Source of the DNA: SVEL01 sp045126215 | GTDB lineage: Bacteria > Bacillota > Clostridia > Lachnospirales > Lachnospiraceae | Direction of reading: 5' to 3' | Length of the DNA: 64,000 bases | Assembly: GCA_045126215.1 (NCBI GenBank) | Contig: JBGVOD010000006.1 | Coordinates: 62,001 to 126,000 of the forward strand | Shown here: piece by piece, positions 43,379 through 52,616 of the stretch | How positions within the stretch are numbered: the stretch's first letter is position 1 | How the letters are laid out: each line of letters opens with the position of its first letter | Notes under the pieces: generated by a model | The model's database searches: none | What the model was told of the DNA's origin: nothing | What the model saw: the letters and a program-made list of their open reading frames with translations, nothing else | Translations under genes and position numbers: made by a program

Positions 43379-45596
43379 CTTCTTTAACACTCCTTAAAAT
43401 AGCTTCATAGACCTTAACAAATTCAGTATCCCATGATGTTGTCTTTGCAAATTCAAAACCTTTTTTTCTAATCTTTTCAAGTTCTTCTCTATTATTGAAA
43501 TAATACTCTAACTTATCAATAACATCATTAACATCAAAATCAACCATTATTGAATTATCATCATTTACAAGCCACTCGCTATTTGCACCTTTAGTACACA
43601 TTGCAACTGAATTAGAAGCCATTACTTCTAAAGGAAGTAATGAGAGATTTGTATTCGATAAAATCAAACATACATCACACTGTGCATATAAATCAGATAA
43701 TTGATCCAAAGCAACAATTCCAGCATTAACGTAGTTGAAATCAATCTTATATTTACTTACATCCTCTCCAGCTAATACAACCTCTAAATTAGGAATTTTC
43801 TTTGCAACTTCAGTCAAAACTACCAACCCAAATTCAAAAGCTCGTCTTGCAGTATATGGTCTTGCATAGAAGAAAATTCTATTCTTTGAATCTCTCTTTT
43901 CTCCTGGCTTGTATAACTTCTTATCATATGAAAACAGGAAGCTGTCTGTCTTCATACCATATTCATCTCTTAATTTATCTCTCAACCAGTCACCTGCAGT
44001 AATACCTCTAAATCCAAATTTATATGTATTTTCTGCAAATGTATATTCTGAACCAACAGGGAAAAACAAAGGCTCAAAATCCTGTACAAAATACATCTTT
44101 GATATTGTATTATCAAACTTTCTTACAGCATATGCAGTCTGCCATGCTGTTGCAATTGTTGCATGAGCGAACTGCATTTTTTTGATATCAACATGCACTT
44201 CTATTTCACTACAGTCAATTCCATAATATTTTTCAAGGAACTTTTCACACTGTTCATCAGATGAAAAACTTCCAGGATACATCAAATATATTCTATTTTT
44301 GATTCCAAGTTTCTGAATACCTGTAACAAATCTAAATATATTGATATGACCACCACTACCAATGCCTGGTTCTGGAATTACCCAGTTCACTATTATATCT
44401 TTTTCCTTATTTGCCAAATAATCTTCTTTAGAGAACTGTATATGCTCTGATGGTCTATCAACAACAAACTCATATCCACTACATACATCTATCTTTTGAC
44501 CATAGCTAGAAGGAAAATTTCTAATTTGTTCGACTTTTCCAGTCTTCTGATTTATATATTCTGGATTAAAAATTAACCATTTTAAAAATTCTTTCCAATT
44601 CTTCATTTCTTTGTCTTTCTCTTTTTTCTTTCCATTTATTTGCTTATATTGCTGTGAAATATGCTTATCAAGGTATTTCTTCACCATTTCTGGATATGTT
44701 GTATAATTTCCAGCAATATATGCTGCCAACGATCTGTTCCAATTTCTTCTAAATGCGTAATATAACCAGTAGAACTTCTTCTTTACATCTTTACTTGAAA
44801 TAAAATATTTTAAATCCTGTTTATCCTGCATAATTACATGTTTGAATATTTGGCTTGGCTTTTCAAACATTTTCCACTGATATACATTATATACACCTTT
44901 AAACTCATCATAATACCTCTGAAAATATGTTTTTAAAGGATAATTATGAGAATGGTAAACAATTGCTTTTGAACAATACAACTTTTTGTATCCAGCTTCT
45001 AAAATGTCTCTTGACCAAATCTGATCTTCTGCAAAATTCACATCTCTATAAGGTATTTTCTCCCAAACATTTCTTCGTAAGCACGAATTATTATCTGAAA
45101 AGAATGCCAAATACTGCTGATATCCCTTATCATTATAATACAACTGTTTATTGTCAATTTGAAATGTTTTATTCTGATCACCAAAATTAAGAAAATGTCT
45201 TGCCAAATCTCTCTTGTCAAGCTCGTTACAGTCAGGATAAGGATAATGTTTACCAAATCCTCCTGCAATTCTTACATCTTCTTTCATAGCGTCAATAAAC
45301 TCTTCTATCCATACATCATTTGCAGGCAATGCATCCTGTGTCAAAAATATTATGAATTCTCCAGTTCCTTTTGAAGCTCCATAATTTCTTGTTTTCCCAT
45401 GACCAAACTCTGACGGTTCAATTTTATATAACTTACATGGATAACTCTCTATTATTTCTATTGTATTATCAGTAGATCCAGAGTCAACACATATTACTTC
45501 ATATGAATATTTAGTTTTTTGCTTAAAAACAGCATTAAGTACACTATCAAGCTGCTCTCCACCGTTTTTTGTAGGTATTACAATAGTAACATCCAT
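43350..45596 (-). CDS. Two-headed glycosyltransferase: GT2 fused to WsaF-like rhamnosyltransferase
   Basis: 748 residues. Residues 1-300 are a GT2 domain (VTIVIPTKNGGEQLDSVLNA, VDSGSTDNTIE, FLTQDALP). After a linker, about 380-740 is a GT-B domain like WsaF, the beta-1,2 rhamnosyltransferase of S-layer glycan (IPEPGIGSGGHINIFRF, YFVQDFEPLFFPVGSEY, FFYARPYTARRAFE). Two transferases in one chain imply consecutive additions, probably rhamnose, to one growing glycan. It lies 18 bp from the kinase-RgpF giant. Confidence 0.88.
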   Translation of the reverse strand: MDVTIVIPTKNGGEQLDSVLNAVFKQKTKYSYEVICVDSGSTDNTIEIIESYPCKLYKIEPSEFGHGKTRNYGASKGTGEFIIFLTQDALPANDVWIEEFIDAMKEDVRIAGGFGKHYPYPDCNELDKRDLARHFLNFGDQNKTFQIDNKQLYYNDKGYQQYLAFFSDNNSCLRRNVWEKIPYRDVNFAEDQIWSRDILEAGYKKLYCSKAIVYHSHNYPLKTYFQRYYDEFKGVYNVYQWKMFEKPSQIFKHVIMQDKQDLKYFISSKDVKKKFYWLYYAFRRNWNRSLAAYIAGNYTTYPEMVKKYLDKHISQQYKQINGKKKEKDKEMKNWKEFLKWLIFNPEYINQKTGKVEQIRNFPSSYGQKIDVCSGYEFVVDRPSEHIQFSKEDYLANKEKDIIVNWVIPEPGIGSGGHINIFRFVTGIQKLGIKNRIYLMYPGSFSSDEQCEKFLEKYYGIDCSEIEVHVDIKKMQFAHATIATAWQTAYAVRKFDNTISKMYFVQDFEPLFFPVGSEYTFAENTYKFGFRGITAGDWLRDKLRDEYGMKTDSFLFSYDKKLYKPGEKRDSKNRIFFYARPYTARRAFEFGLVVLTEVAKKIPNLEVVLAGEDVSKYKIDFNYVNAGIVALDQLSDLYAQCDVCLILSNTNLSLLPLEVMASNSVAMCTKGANSEWLVNDDNSIMVDFDVNDVIDKLEYYFNNREELEKIRKKGFEFAKTTSWDTEFVKVYEAILRSVKEDEKDISSRW

Positions 45597-45614
45597 CTTA
45601 CACCTCTAGATTTA

Positions 45615-48479
45615 TTAATTGCTAAACGCATTGTTAAATTTATCATATTTGATTTTTTTTGCAAGCATTATCCTATCTTCATATGTATATTTTTTCAAGC
45701 CCTCAAAATAATCATACCCATCTGATAATTTGTACATTTCAAATGGACTCATAACAAATATAGAATTTGCACATCTTTTTTCTAAAACGAACCAATCAGC
45801 ATATACATCTGAGCCAATATGAATATGTTTATCTATATTATTTCTTTCAAAGAAAAGCTCCCATAGTTTTCCATTTTCTTTACTATATCCCTCTTCACAA
45901 GAAATATAAATATCCTCAAATCCTATATATCCACACTTCACAAGTATAGATTCAATTGTAGCTTTTCTAAAATAGCTATCACAAACTATATATACCCTCT
46001 TTCCTTCTTTTACAAGATGATTATATAGCTCTTTGATATCAGCTCGAGGTTTTACATTTTCAAGTACAGTATTTATTTCGACCTTTTTAATTTTCTCTGT
46101 TACTTCTGATTCGAAAGGTGAAATAATACTCATGACTTCATAAATATTATCTATTGTTGTTATATCACCATACTGATTTTTTGCTAAAATCTCTGCCTGT
46201 TTTCTATACTGATAGAAACATTCATCGAATCCAAACTTATCACCTACCATACGGATAATATCATCATAATCTAATACACCTGATACTACAAGTGTATCAA
46301 ACAGAGAAAAACTTACAATATCATATTCCTTTGCTTTCTTTTTAACGGTATCCAACGTTGTATTAAAATATTTTCTATATGGTTCAACGCTTACATTTGT
46401 ATATTCAGTATTTTTCTCATTATTAATAATTATACTACTGTATCCTCTTGACTTTGATACAAAAGCAATTGCTCTTTCCAGAACATGAGCAAAAGTTCCA
46501 TCTATCTGTCCAGCTTCTCTTGGAAAATCTTCAAGAGTCATTCCAATATCAAATAATGGCTTTACTGCCTCTGTTCTTGCCCAGAAGAAACTACCAGCAG
46601 GGTAATTAAAAAATCCATCTTCAAATGGTACCCCTATCCTATCAAGGAAATCTCTTCCATTATACTTATTACCCATCCATGTATATCCAATCATAGGAAT
46701 ATCATCATGACACTCCGGGTACACAAGTCCTATATTTGCACATGATTCGAATTTCTCAATGATATATCTCACTTGTTCTGTTGTTCCAACAAGATTATTT
46801 AAAGAATACTTTCTCCAATCACTTCCGCCTTTTTCTATATGCTTTGACTTTTTGCTATGAACATGAAGAAAATATTTATATCTCTTTATCTCTTCTCCAA
46901 ATCCTACGTATAGTGGTGCAACATCTCTGCCTTGGTTTTCTAATATTTTTACATTAACCACTCTTACATTTGTAATCTCTGATGCTTTTTTCTTAACATA
47001 ATTTATATCAGCACCTTTAACACATGATATAAATATATCGAATTCATACGGAATATTTGAAAAATAATCCACAAATTCTTCAAGCAAATCAACATAAAAT
47101 AAATGAAGATGTACTGCAATCATAGGCAAATTATTATCTACGTTATATGCTTTTTTTTTAAATAGTTTAGACACTTTTCGTAGTCCCTTAGTAATTCTCC
47201 AACTTAATGAATTCTCCATTCCAGTCAGAGTAGCTCTGTACAGCTCTTTTTCACTTCTTTCGTTTTGCACCTGAATATTGAGTATTTCTATTTCTTGTCT
47301 GTTTTTTTCAAGTTCATCCGTTTTATTTCTAAGTTCATCATTAGCACTCACAATCTCTTCTTTTATTGAGATCATCTTTGAAGTAGCAAAATCATTCATC
47401 TTGCCTACATGTCCTTTAAGAACAATTTCGCCTTCTGCTTTAACAATAATCCACGGATCTTCTGTGTCAAAAGCAACAGTTTTTTCATCTATTATAGTTC
47501 CATTTGTCTGTAAAATGATTTCCTTTGGAATCTCAATAACTATCCTACTATCATCAGGATCAATTCTAAGATTCTTAACTCCTCTTGGGACACTATAAGA
47601 AAAACTATATTCCGAACCAGCTATAGGTACTGTAAAATTTTTGCTATCTTTTTCTGAAAATCCATCCCCAAAATCTTCATAAATTTGAAAATTTAGTTCT
47701 CTCTGTTTCCAGACTTTTCTATACATTAAATCCTTTATATCTATAGCTTCTTTTACATATTCATCAACACATTTAGTTGTTCCCTTTACATTTTTCTGGA
47801 ACATATCTTCCATTCGGATGAATTCTGTTATATCTGATTCTGTTATTCCATATCTGTCATAGTATTCGCTATTATTTTCGTATACATATGCACCATTGCA
47901 TATATTATAATATATACTCCTAAACAAAATAAACTTTGACGGAACTGCAATATCAACAATCCATTCATAATCAATTAATTTCCACTTATCATCCTGCACA
48001 ATAATATTGTCAAAAATCAAATCGATATTTGCTGGACCCATAACAAAAATCTCTTTATTTTCAAAATATTTTGATGACCCAAAAAAATCTGTATACTCTT
48101 TTTCTGATTGAAAAATGACCTTCTTTGAGTTTTTGATAATAAAATCGTTTAATCTATCTAAAAACTCAAATATTTTTTCTGAATCTTTGTTTTTTAGATA
48201 ATTATCTATATAAAAGCTGGCATTTTTTCCATCCAAAAATTCAAAAGAAACTCCATCTTCAATTTCATGGCAAGGACACATCTCTATTCCAGTTTCTTCA
48301 TATTTCTTCTTTAACTCTAAATATTTGTTTTTTAAATTTAATATATGACCTTTTGATTCCTCTTGAGAATTCTTTTTAATAACATGTTTTTTTCCATTAT
48401 CATCTTTCTCAATAAGTGTAATAATGTTATATTTTTGAGCTCTCTCATTAGAATGTTTTGCATATATAACTTTACTCAT
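45615..48479 (-). CDS. Kinase-like / coiled-coil / RgpF / HAD multidomain protein
   Basis: 954 residues. Residues 1-260 look like a small-molecule kinase: Lys35/36 (HVIKK), NIDLIFDNII (Asp153, Asn158) and the metal site LIDYEW (Asp170). A beta-rich segment (about 265-362) and a coiled coil (about 368-425) follow, then an RgpF domain (453-690; NQGRDVAPLYVGF, HVHSKKS, EAGQIDGTFAHVLER) and a HAD domain whose nucleophile is Ser, not Asp (SFSLFDTLV near 724), so probably dead. The gene follows the methyltransferase by 1 bp. Methyltransferase, kinase and coiled coil in this order recall WbdD, which caps and measures O9a chains. Confidence 0.75.
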   Translation of the reverse strand: MSKVIYAKHSNERAQKYNIITLIEKDDNGKKHVIKKNSQEESKGHILNLKNKYLELKKKYEETGIEMCPCHEIEDGVSFEFLDGKNASFYIDNYLKNKDSEKIFEFLDRLNDFIIKNSKKVIFQSEKEYTDFFGSSKYFENKEIFVMGPANIDLIFDNIIVQDDKWKLIDYEWIVDIAVPSKFILFRSIYYNICNGAYVYENNSEYYDRYGITESDITEFIRMEDMFQKNVKGTTKCVDEYVKEAIDIKDLMYRKVWKQRELNFQIYEDFGDGFSEKDSKNFTVPIAGSEYSFSYSVPRGVKNLRIDPDDSRIVIEIPKEIILQTNGTIIDEKTVAFDTEDPWIIVKAEGEIVLKGHVGKMNDFATSKMISIKEEIVSANDELRNKTDELEKNRQEIEILNIQVQNERSEKELYRATLTGMENSLSWRITKGLRKVSKLFKKKAYNVDNNLPMIAVHLHLFYVDLLEEFVDYFSNIPYEFDIFISCVKGADINYVKKKASEITNVRVVNVKILENQGRDVAPLYVGFGEEIKRYKYFLHVHSKKSKHIEKGGSDWRKYSLNNLVGTTEQVRYIIEKFESCANIGLVYPECHDDIPMIGYTWMGNKYNGRDFLDRIGVPFEDGFFNYPAGSFFWARTEAVKPLFDIGMTLEDFPREAGQIDGTFAHVLERAIAFVSKSRGYSSIIINNEKNTEYTNVSVEPYRKYFNTTLDTVKKKAKEYDIVSFSLFDTLVVSGVLDYDDIIRMVGDKFGFDECFYQYRKQAEILAKNQYGDITTIDNIYEVMSIISPFESEVTEKIKKVEINTVLENVKPRADIKELYNHLVKEGKRVYIVCDSYFRKATIESILVKCGYIGFEDIYISCEEGYSKENGKLWELFFERNNIDKHIHIGSDVYADWFVLEKRCANSIFVMSPFEMYKLSDGYDYFEGLKKYTYEDRIMLAKKIKYDKFNNAFSN

Positions 48480-48480
48480 A

Positions 48481-49404
48481 CTATTTACCTCGTTCTAATT
48501 CAACTAAGAATGAATTTGAAAATAATGGAAATAACCCATCGTCAACCATTCCATTCAATGCAAGTGCCTCATTAAATAACATCATTCTGTCAGCATCCAT
48601 ATTACGAATATTTCTATCCAGTTCACCAATCTTTGGCAAACATTCATCAGAATATATTGCCATTGGAAACTTATAGTCCGGATAAGGGTAATAAAACTCC
48701 TGTTTATTAAAACCTACTTTTGAAAACAATTTCTCTAGTGCATTTTTTGAAAATGTCTTTGCACCATTTGTGTTTGAATATTCTTCAATTCCTTCAAAGA
48801 AATATCCATTATGATCCTCTCTACATCCTGCAAAATATTTCATACCTAATCTGTTCTCAATTGCAACAATTAACTTCCCGTTAGGTTTCAAATGTGAAAT
48901 GATTTTATTTAAAAAATCTTCATATGGATTGTTGGAATTAATATATACATTTGCATATTCAAGAACACCAATCAATGTAATATAGTCATATTTCTCTGTT
49001 ATTTCTTTCTCAACAGTCTCAAAATTTCCTAATCTAATTAAGATATTATCGTGTTCATTATTTCTATGTGCATTAATAAGCGATCTTTTTTCAGATAACT
49101 CTATACATGTAACACTTTTAACTTTTGATGCTACTGCTCCTGTAATCGCACCACAACCAGACCCTATTTCAAGGACAGTTGCATCTTCTTCAAAAGGATA
49201 CCAGTTAAGAATATTTTCTCTGATATGTGAAAGGTGATATAAAATCGGCCATTTATTCCTCTCATCTATTATTCTATTAAATTCACTCTTTGGATATTTC
49301 TTTACAATATCAAGAAGTTCATCCTCAACATCACCATCACTATACAAATCATTACCAGCATAAAATGTATAATCTATACTTACATTACCAACCTTTTTTA
49401 CCAT
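48481..49404 (-). CDS. Class I SAM-dependent methyltransferase
   Basis: 307 residues. VLEIGSGCGAITGAVA is the SAM-binding motif I, followed by CIELSEKR (acidic end of beta 2) and YDYITLIGVLEYA (motif IV region). It lies 1 bp before the kinase-containing gene and 20 bp after the ABC exporter ATPase, which carries a glycan-binding domain. Best guess: it methylates a terminal sugar or phosphate of the exported polymer, as WbdD does; a role in making a methylated sugar is the alternative. Confidence 0.85.
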   Translation of the reverse strand: MVKKVGNVSIDYTFYAGNDLYSDGDVEDELLDIVKKYPKSEFNRIIDERNKWPILYHLSHIRENILNWYPFEEDATVLEIGSGCGAITGAVASKVKSVTCIELSEKRSLINAHRNNEHDNILIRLGNFETVEKEITEKYDYITLIGVLEYANVYINSNNPYEDFLNKIISHLKPNGKLIVAIENRLGMKYFAGCREDHNGYFFEGIEEYSNTNGAKTFSKNALEKLFSKVGFNKQEFYYPYPDYKFPMAIYSDECLPKIGELDRNIRNMDADRMMLFNEALALNGMVDDGLFPLFSNSFLVELERGK

Positions 49405-49424
49405 ATTATCTCCATAACTTCATC

Positions 49425-50693
49425 TTATTCTTTGATTTCAATCTCTGAATTCATATCATAATATCCAACAGTATTCTTTTCTGAAATAACTGATATATTA
49501 ATAACATCATATAATCTATGATAAACAACAAATTCATTCATCAGAAATCCAGTACATCCAAGAGAAACAAGATATTCTCCACCTTGTAAATTCATTTTTT
49601 GTGTAAAGGTTATTTCTTTTATATCTCCTGCTTTTGCACTCACATATACCTTTTCATACATTGTGTTTGTTCCAGTAATGTCAGTTCCTTTTACATCTTT
49701 TATAGTATATGCAAAGATTGGCTCTGATATTGCTTCATTAAATTTAACCTTCATTTTGATTTGAAATTCCGTATTCTTTTGAATACTACTTGTCAATAAC
49801 CCTTCACTGTCAACAACACCATAATCTATTATCTCAGCTTTCTTATCACCGTACTCGATATATTTACTATTTACTGAAATCTGATTCTTCCATAGTTCGT
49901 TGCTGTTTTTGCTTTCAACAACTTCTTTGCCTTTCTTTTCTTTTTCATCTGAATCAAGCTGATTTACAAGTACTTTCTTATACATGTCAACCATCTCTTT
50001 TGCTGCGCCTTCTGCTAACTTATGTCCCTTATTTAAAAGCACAACTCTATCACAATACTTACTAATACTTCCAAGATCATGGCTTACAAAAAGAATTGTT
50101 TTTCCCATTTTCTTGAATTCTTCGAACTTATGATAACACTTAGCCTGGAAGAAAACATCTCCTACTGATAATGCTTCATCGACAATCAAAATCTCTGGTT
50201 CAATATTAATTGCAACTGCAAATGCTAGTCTTACAAACATACCACTTGAATATGTTTTTACAGGCTGATTAACAAACTCACCAATATCTGCAAATTCCAA
50301 AATAGCTGGCAATTTCTCATCAATTTCTTCTCTGGAAAAGCCATTCATTGTACCATTCAAATAAACGTTCTCAACACCTGTATAATCCATATTAAAACCA
50401 GCACCAAGTTCCAATAAAGCTGATATTCTTCCATTAATCTCAACATTTCCCTGTGTAGGATTAAGTACACCTGTAATAATTTTCAGAATTGTAGACTTAC
50501 CGGAACCATTTGTGCCAATAATACCTACTGTTTCACCTTTTTTTACAGAGAAAGATATATCATCAAGTGCATAATGTTCCTTATAGAGTTTTTTTCTTGA
50601 AAAACCCAATGACTCCTTTAAACGATCCATAGGTTTATCATACAATCTATACATTTTGCTTACATTTGAAACATTAATTGCTAAATCACTCAT
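49425..50693 (-). CDS. Polysaccharide ABC exporter ATPase with C-terminal glycan-binding domain (Wzt-like)
   Basis: 422 residues from the ATG at 50693 (AGAGGTG six bases upstream). The ATPase has Walker A GTNGSGKST, signature VKTYSSGM, and Walker B ILIVDEAL. Residues about 255-420 form a beta-sandwich like the Wzt C-terminal domain (KAEIIDYGVVDSEG, GGEYLVSLGC), which in E. coli O8/O9a recognises the modified end of the chain. TagH/RgpD-type ATPases without this domain are usual in Gram-positives. The partner permease lies 10 bp upstream. Confidence 0.92.
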   Translation of the reverse strand: MSDLAINVSNVSKMYRLYDKPMDRLKESLGFSRKKLYKEHYALDDISFSVKKGETVGIIGTNGSGKSTILKIITGVLNPTQGNVEINGRISALLELGAGFNMDYTGVENVYLNGTMNGFSREEIDEKLPAILEFADIGEFVNQPVKTYSSGMFVRLAFAVAINIEPEILIVDEALSVGDVFFQAKCYHKFEEFKKMGKTILFVSHDLGSISKYCDRVVLLNKGHKLAEGAAKEMVDMYKKVLVNQLDSDEKEKKGKEVVESKNSNELWKNQISVNSKYIEYGDKKAEIIDYGVVDSEGLLTSSIQKNTEFQIKMKVKFNEAISEPIFAYTIKDVKGTDITGTNTMYEKVYVSAKAGDIKEITFTQKMNLQGGEYLVSLGCTGFLMNEFVVYHRLYDVINISVISEKNTVGYYDMNSEIEIKE

Positions 50694-50703
50694 ATAGTCA
50701 CCT

Positions 50704-51516
50704 CTATAATACATCCGCAAGATGTACTTTTAATTTTCCAAAAACTTTCTTTCCAATAAGACATACTATTATTGTAACTGTCCAAAAATATAATGTTTGA
50801 AATGGATGTTCAAAGAACCACATCTTATTTATAAATGCATCACGATATCCACTTACAATATAATACATTGGATTAAGTTTAAATACTTTTATCATAGTAT
50901 CTGATAATCCAAGAGCATCTATGTTCCACATAATAGGTGTCATCCATACTCCTATCTGTAAAATGATTGTAATAATCTGACCTAAATCTCTAAAGAAAGC
51001 AATTATTGCACATGTTGAATAAGAAATACCCATAACGAAAACTATCATTGAAAAGGTATAATATATTACCTGAAGAGAATATAAATCTGGATAATAACCA
51101 TAAAAAGCAAATAAAATAAATGCAAAAGCTACAAAAAAACAATGTACAAAGAATGTAGAACCAATCTTGACAATAGGCAAAATATTAATATTGAATACAA
51201 CTTTCTTTACTAGATATGAATATTGCATTAGTGAGTTAGTAGCGCCTAATAGAGAATCTTGGAAATAAAACCAAGGTACAATTCCGGCTATTAACCACAA
51301 TACAAACGGTGTCTGAATACCTGCTTTTAGATTCATAGCTCCAGCTTTCAAACCCTTTTCAAATACAAACCAATATACAAGCACAGTTACGATAGGTTGC
51401 ACAAATGCCCAAACAATTCCTAAATAAGAACCTGAATATTGTGTCTTAAAATCACTTATAGCCAAATTGCATATTAATTTTCTGTTTTTAATTATTTCTT
51501 TGATTTTATTTATCAT
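50704..51516 (-). CDS. Polysaccharide ABC exporter permease (Wzm/TagG-like)
   Basis: 270 residues with six membrane helices in the ABC-2 layout. SDFKTQYSGSYLGIVWAFVQP near the start and NPMYYIVSGYRDAF near residue 215 are typical of Wzm/TagG/RgpC permeases. Together with the neighbouring ATPase it moves an undecaprenyl-linked full-length polysaccharide across the membrane. Confidence 0.92.
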   Translation of the reverse strand: MINKIKEIIKNRKLICNLAISDFKTQYSGSYLGIVWAFVQPIVTVLVYWFVFEKGLKAGAMNLKAGIQTPFVLWLIAGIVPWFYFQDSLLGATNSLMQYSYLVKKVVFNINILPIVKIGSTFFVHCFFVAFAFILFAFYGYYPDLYSLQVIYYTFSMIVFVMGISYSTCAIIAFFRDLGQIITIILQIGVWMTPIMWNIDALGLSDTMIKVFKLNPMYYIVSGYRDAFINKMWFFEHPFQTLYFWTVTIIVCLIGKKVFGKLKVHLADVL

Positions 51517-51555
51517 ATATTTCTCCCAATATGGTTAAAACCTATTTTTACATCT

Positions 51556-52431
51556 TTATTGCATATTACTTATATACTCTGCAATAGCCTCTTTCCAATC
51601 TTTTGCCACAAGCCCTGTATTTAGTCTAAGCATATAATTATCAAGTACAGAGTATTTAGGTCTATCAGCCGATGCAGGAAACATTTTTTTATATTCTTCC
51701 GAAGTAATATGGTTTACTTTTGTATTCTTACCAGCTAATCTAAATATTTCTTCAGCAAAATCAGCCCAACTACATACACCTTCACATGTACCATGATATG
51801 TTCCGTAATTATCAGTCCAAATCAGATTATCAATAATATCTGCAAGTACTTCTGTACTTGTTGGCGAACCAACCTGATCACATACAACATTAACTGTATC
51901 GTTATTTTCAGATAATCTAAGCATAGTCTTAACAAAATTCTTTCCATCACCATATAACCATGCAGTTCTAACAATAAAATGCTTTGGAGCGAATTCTTTC
52001 ACAAACTTCTCTCCTTCAAGCTTTGTCTTACCATACATACCCTGTGGATTTGTTTCATCAAATTCTATATATGGTCTTGTACCATCTCCACCAAAAACAT
52101 AGTCTGTAGAAATGTGCATCATTTTTGCACCCACTTCTGCTGCAGCAATACTTAAATTTCTAGGTCCTATAGAATTAATCTTATATGCATTGTCACAATC
52201 TGTTTCACATAAATCAACTGCTGTATGAGCAGCACAGTTAATAATTGCATATGGCTTAACTTCTCTAACAATTCTAAGTACGTCATCGACATCTGTTATA
52301 TCCATCTTATGAATTGTATCTGTTTCAATAATATCTGTATTATACAAAGAAACATCTTTATTACTTTTATATTTTATATTCATTGCCCTTCCCATCTGAC
52401 CATTTGCACCTGTAATCAAAATTGTTTTCAT
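51556..52431 (-). CDS. rfbD: dTDP-4-dehydrorhamnose reductase
   Basis: 291 residues. ILITGANGQMGRAMN binds NADPH; ISTDYVFGG and YGKTKLEGE carry the Thr/Tyr/Lys of the SDR site. It is the last step of dTDP-L-rhamnose synthesis. It lies directly upstream of the ABC exporter and behind a possible promoter, so rhamnose supply and export look co-transcribed. Confidence 0.95.
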   Translation of the reverse strand: MKTILITGANGQMGRAMNIKYKSNKDVSLYNTDIIETDTIHKMDITDVDDVLRIVREVKPYAIINCAAHTAVDLCETDCDNAYKINSIGPRNLSIAAAEVGAKMMHISTDYVFGGDGTRPYIEFDETNPQGMYGKTKLEGEKFVKEFAPKHFIVRTAWLYGDGKNFVKTMLRLSENNDTVNVVCDQVGSPTSTEVLADIIDNLIWTDNYGTYHGTCEGVCSWADFAEEIFRLAGKNTKVNHITSEEYKKMFPASADRPKYSVLDNYMLRLNTGLVAKDWKEAIAEYISNMQ

Positions 52432-52569
52432 ACCGTTCGTGATTCTCCTTTAATTTATTTCCTAATTCTTCTATACTCTAATATTAACATTTATGTTTTA
52501 TATATTAGCCTCTTTACATTATTTATTCTAATAAATAGTGTATTTTTAATTCCTATGCAATTTTATATT

Positions 52570-52598
52570 ATGTTACTGCAACAGCATCCTTATGTCAA
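52570..52598 (-). promoter_or_regulatory. Candidate promoter of the rfbD-ABC exporter operon
   Basis: On the minus strand TTGACA (52593-52598), 17 bases, TAACAT (52570-52575). It lies in the 185 bp gap between the DUF2142 gene and rfbD. The -10 box is imperfect. Confidence 0.4.
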
Positions 52599-52616
52599 AT
52601 ATAGACATATATTCTA

